NCBI GenBank assembly: GCA_008360975.2
Contig: CM039193.1
Coordinates: 18,955,389 to 19,019,388 of the forward strand
Direction of reading: 5' to 3'
Source of the DNA: Lichenostomus cassidix
Lineage: Eukaryota > Chordata > Aves > Passeriformes > Meliphagidae
Length of the DNA stretch: 64,000 bases
Numbering within the stretch: position 1 is the first letter of the stretch; each line of letters begins with the position of its first letter. Below the pieces are notes generated by a model, which saw only the letters and a program-made list of their open reading frames with translations, ran no database searches and was not told the origin of the DNA. The position numbers and the translations under genes are program-made. This document shows positions 60,978 to 64,000 of the stretch, in pieces.

Positions 60978-61134
60978 CAGGGCAGTGGTGGAGTCACCAT
61001 CCCTGGAAGTGTTCCAGAACAGGGATGTGGCACCTGGGCCATGGTTTGGTGGTGAACAGGGTGGTGGTGCTGAGTTCATGGCTGGACCTGCTGACCCTAA
61101 AGGTGTTTTCCAACCCAAATTCCATGCCTCTGTG
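60978..61134 (+). mobile_element. CR1 LINE 3' fragment, older subfamily
   Basis: Sense orientation: GGCAGTGGTGGAGTCACCA, TCCCTGGAAGTGTTCCAG, GGGATGTGGCACCTGGGCC, ATGGTTTGGTGGTGAACAGG, GGTGGTGGTGCTGAGTTC and TTTTCCAACCCAAATTCC. This is a CR1 form unlike the common one in the window, retaining about 157 bp. A 79-codon plus frame and 72- and 128-codon minus frames through it are not genes. Confidence 0.92.
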
Positions 61135-62328
61135 ACAGGAGGGCAGGACAGTGTCTGTGCACCTGCAGGGACAGGAGAAGCTGGAAGTGCAATGTGTGAA
61201 CACAAACACCACGTGTTAGTTTGACAAAGACATTTGAAAATGAATATGTAAATCATCCCAGGTTTCTAAAAATACCTGTATAGTTCTAAGCACAAGCTGA
61301 ATGCATAAAATTAAAGTCTGATTTATCAACACTTTTCCCACAGTCAGCACATCTACTCCATTAAAACTCCAGCTCATACATCAGTGCCAATACTATCAAT
61401 GTCCTCCATAACTTAAACACTTCATTAATTACCCTCCCAGAAAATGATCATTACACAAAAGGCACAGGCTTATGGTAACCATTGACCCCATCAAGACTCC
61501 TCATTTTCTCTTGACAATTCAGATGACAAGAGCAGCACTTGCCCTCTGATCAGGTATTAATCACTGATCTGTTATAAAAATGAGCTTTCTATTGAACACT
61601 GATGGGCAGTAAATAGCCTTGTATGGCTTAGTGCAAATTACTGCTGTAAAGGAATATTGTGATTTATACCCCAGTTATGCAGTGGGGTTGAGTCCTCACT
61701 AAACACTGCTGCTGCAGAATGTTTTCTGTGAAACACTAAAAATTGTACCTCAGACCTGTACAGAAAGAGGAAAGACACCCAAGTTCTGGTCCCCTTGTTA
61801 CCCAGGTTTTTAATACATTCCTGAGGCAGAAAGACTGAGCCTTCCCTCAAGGGGATCTTTCAGGGATGCAATGGCTGCAGCAGAGCCTCAGATTAATGGG
61901 GTCTTATTCAATAGTCAGGCTTTTGGAATAATCTGCTGGCTGCCTATGGAATTTTCAGGAGGAATAAGTAAATAAATACATATTATAATACTTAACATCC
62001 AAGTTTCTTCCCAATTAACCCCAGGTCTGACTCCAGAGCCCAACAGCCCAGACACCCCAGAAGGATCCTGGGCTGAAGAGGATCTGGATCTTCCAAGGGA
62101 GGCTTTGGCAGCTCTCCCTGTCTGCTGGCATTGGGAATTCACTGCAGGCAAGGAAGCAGCTGGGAATTGGAATTGTCTCCTCCCCAGCCAGGCCAGCTCT
62201 GCTGTGCTGCCAGTGAGAGGCAGAGCTGAACTCCACAGGAGCTTCTCTCACTCATCTGCTGAGGAGATTCACTGCTGCATCACACCAGGGCCCACATGGT
62301 TCATTAGACTGTATTGGGCTGCAAGGAA
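61135..62328. other. Unique noncoding sequence, no gene recognised
   Basis: AT-rich unique DNA. The part at 61430-61640 has CATTAATTACCC, GATCATTACAC, GGTATTAATCACTG and similar motifs without coding frames and may be regulatory. From 62.0 kb a GC-richer part has frames of 78-102 codons on both strands, unrecognised. Confidence 0.55.
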
Positions 62329-62408
62329 ATCATGGAATCATTTAGCTGGGAAAAAGCCTTTAAGACTGAGTCCAAGCATTAACCCAACACTGCCAAAAAC
62401 CCATTTGC
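62329..62408 (-). mobile_element. Short CR1 LINE 3' remnant, second tail type
   Basis: The plus strand reads ATCATGGAATCATTTAGCTG, GGAAAAAGCCTTTAAGACTG and GAGTCCAAGCATTAACCCAA, then CACTGCC. This is the complement of the CR1 form also seen at 53257-53372. It is diverged. Confidence 0.8.
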
Positions 62409-62576
62409 TCTGATCTAGCATCCCCCAGAAACAGGATAAACAATCCCAACAGCACAAGCAAAACCACAGCCGTTTTCTTCTGAAAAATCAAATGGAACCA
62501 ACTTTTCCCTACACAGTTTTCCAGTACTTGAAGCTGAGTACTTCAGGTGAGTCCTGCAGAGACACAGAGCTGCTCA

Positions 62577-62614
62577 GATCCCTGGGGTCCCTTCCAGCTC
62601 AGAGTATCCTGATG
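62577..62614 (+). mobile_element. Possible CR1 3' end remnant
   Basis: GATCCCTGGGGTCCCTTCC then AGCTCAGAGTATCCTGATG resembles the last 35 bp of a sense-strand CR1. It is too short for a firm call. Confidence 0.4.
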
Positions 62615-64000
62615 GATTAAAACATCAGCCTTTGGGGAGCAGCACTAGATGGAAAAACAGGAGCCCAGCCCAGATGGACCCCCTGAGCTGCAGGAGCTCT
62701 CCAGAAGCAGAGAATGAGCTGGCAGAGTTAATGAGGAGCAAAATCCATCACCACACCAGCAGAAATCCTGGAGTGCTTCCCCTGTGTGCTGGGAAAACAC
62801 TGGATTGAGCAAGAAGAGCCATAAACAGTGAACAGTCCCACAGCTCATCACGGCAATGATCCATCAGAGGGACAGCAGCAGCTTCTGATGCCATGATTTC
62901 AATTCAGAGATGTGCAGAACAGGCTGATCCAGCTTCCAGTCCTTCAGCTGAACAGCCTTGGGGAGCCCACAGGAGCAGACAGGGCTGCTTGGCATATCAT
63001 TAAGGGAATAAACCTCTGTTTCTGAGGGGAAAGAAAGATGCAGCAGCATTTTACATCGAGTCTCTGGATATAATGTGTGTTTTGCATTCCCATCAAAACA
63101 AAATTTTAAAAAGTCACTTGTGAATTCCAGATTTTTTCAAAATATATTTTAATTACTGCAAGTCCCTATTGTCCATTTTACAAAAGGAACAAGTGGAAAA
63201 GCCGAATATTTCTCCCAAAGCAGAGTTTCAAGGAGTTATTCTGTGATTTCATTAGAAACTTGTATTGCTTGGGAAACAAAAAAGCTGTCCTCCTCACTGC
63301 TCAAGAAAGGGATGGGGAAAAAACCACATTCCATTATTATTTCTTCAACAGAGTTAATTAACATGATAAAGAGATATTATTTCAAATGAGCAGTAAATTA
63401 ATTTCGAGCAGGCAGTGAATACCATTAGAGTTAATCTCAAAATCCATGATCCATGATTTCATCTCCATTTTAACCCAGGAGGAAAGCTGACTTGTGAGGA
63501 AGCAGAGCAGGGTCTGGAGAGAGCAGACAATCCCCACATCCCCAGCCCAGGACCAAGGAGAGCCCTTTGTGGGACAGCAATTGTAGAGACAATTGAACAT
63601 CAAGAGCAAGAATGAAAACTGCTCTCCTGCCACACCAGAAGTGCCACTGGATGGCCATTTTGTGATTTAATTCACCAGCCAGAATGTCTGTTCATAAATT
63701 GCTCCATCCAAGGCAGACACATGACAGAGTTCTGTGTGAGATGGATTGGATTTACATCTGTCTGTTCCAAATGTGACATCTCCTCCTGGAAAAACAGCAA
63801 GAGAAATGTATTCCAGGAAGGATTTAACAGCAATCTGTCCCAGCTGAGAAATTATTTTGGGAGAATATGGCACATGGATGAAAAACAACTGTTACCAAAA
63901 AAGTTATGGAATGGATTAAGGACATTTTACACCCAATATTGAACATCAGATATTTCACCCATGGAGCCAAGAAGCTTTTTCTTTCCCACATGATATCACT
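62615..64000. other. Unique noncoding sequence to the window end
   Basis: No gene, RNA gene or transposon is recognised. Open frames of 60-83 codons occur on both strands. The 63330-63440 part carries GAGTTAATTAACATGATAAAG and GTAAATTAATTTCGAGC motifs that could belong to a regulatory element. Confidence 0.55.

Noticed and set aside
1..64000. tRNA, rRNA, snRNA or snoRNA genes
   Set aside because: I looked for tRNA A/B boxes with paired stems, U6-like and 5S-like segments and found none that I could support by eye. A covariance-model search would be decisive.

Overview
This window looks like nuclear DNA from a bird, most likely a neoavian and possibly a passerine. The evidence is a scatter of 5'-truncated CR1 LINE tails of the avian type. 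They share the AGAATGGTTTGGGTTGGAAG / CCATGGGCAGGGACACC / CCAACCTGGCCTTGGACAC signature in one orientation or its complement, and several end in the ATTCTATG-like octamer tail instead of a poly(A) tail. A compact 261-bp retroviral LTR flanked by a 6-bp target-site duplication, few CpG dinucleotides and a generally AT-rich base composition agree with this. Nothing suggests bacterial, phage or plasmid DNA: there is no operon-like gene packing, no ribosome binding sites, and no open frame longer than 241 codons.

I find no protein-coding gene, exon, rRNA or tRNA that I can support. The longest open frames are either translations of tandem repeats (36.8-37.5 kb minus, 40.9-41.7 kb both strands, 2.9-3.3 kb minus), parts of CR1 tails, or unrecognised frames of a length expected by chance. 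The window therefore reads as intergenic DNA or the inside of a very long intron.

Layout: 0-5 kb is mostly unique sequence with one CR1 fragment at the left edge, a 19-bp triplicate at 2.0 kb and an AT-rich hairpin and array at 3.2 kb. CR1 fragments lie at about 5.1, 7.3, 10.3, 11.0, 13.4 and 18.2 kb, and a 7.5-copy 11-bp minisatellite lies at 11.3 kb. From 18.4 to 30.5 kb the sequence is nearly repeat-free and contains blocks that look like conserved noncoding (enhancer-like) DNA. At 30.5 kb there is a solo LTR on the minus strand with matching GTCACC duplications, followed by the longest CR1 copy (31.3 kb) and a second LTR-like block (34.2-34.8 kb). The 36.8-41.7 kb part is more GC-rich and carries a 23-bp minisatellite, a GCAGGA array and two separated copies of a 51-bp unique segment. 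A CR1 copy at 43.6 kb contains a perfect 57-bp tandem duplication. From 45.3 to 64 kb the sequence is mostly unique, with four older CR1 tails, a probable fifth, a TA/TG microsatellite and a G-quadruplex motif.

No genes can be shown to work together here. What can be described is transposon insertion history, short tandem-repeat growth and some candidate regulatory blocks. I did not find a convincing new biological system. The items most worth a second look are the intact solo LTR with its duplication, the CR1 internal duplication, the 51-bp dispersed duplicate and the 23-bp array that is open in all minus-strand frames.
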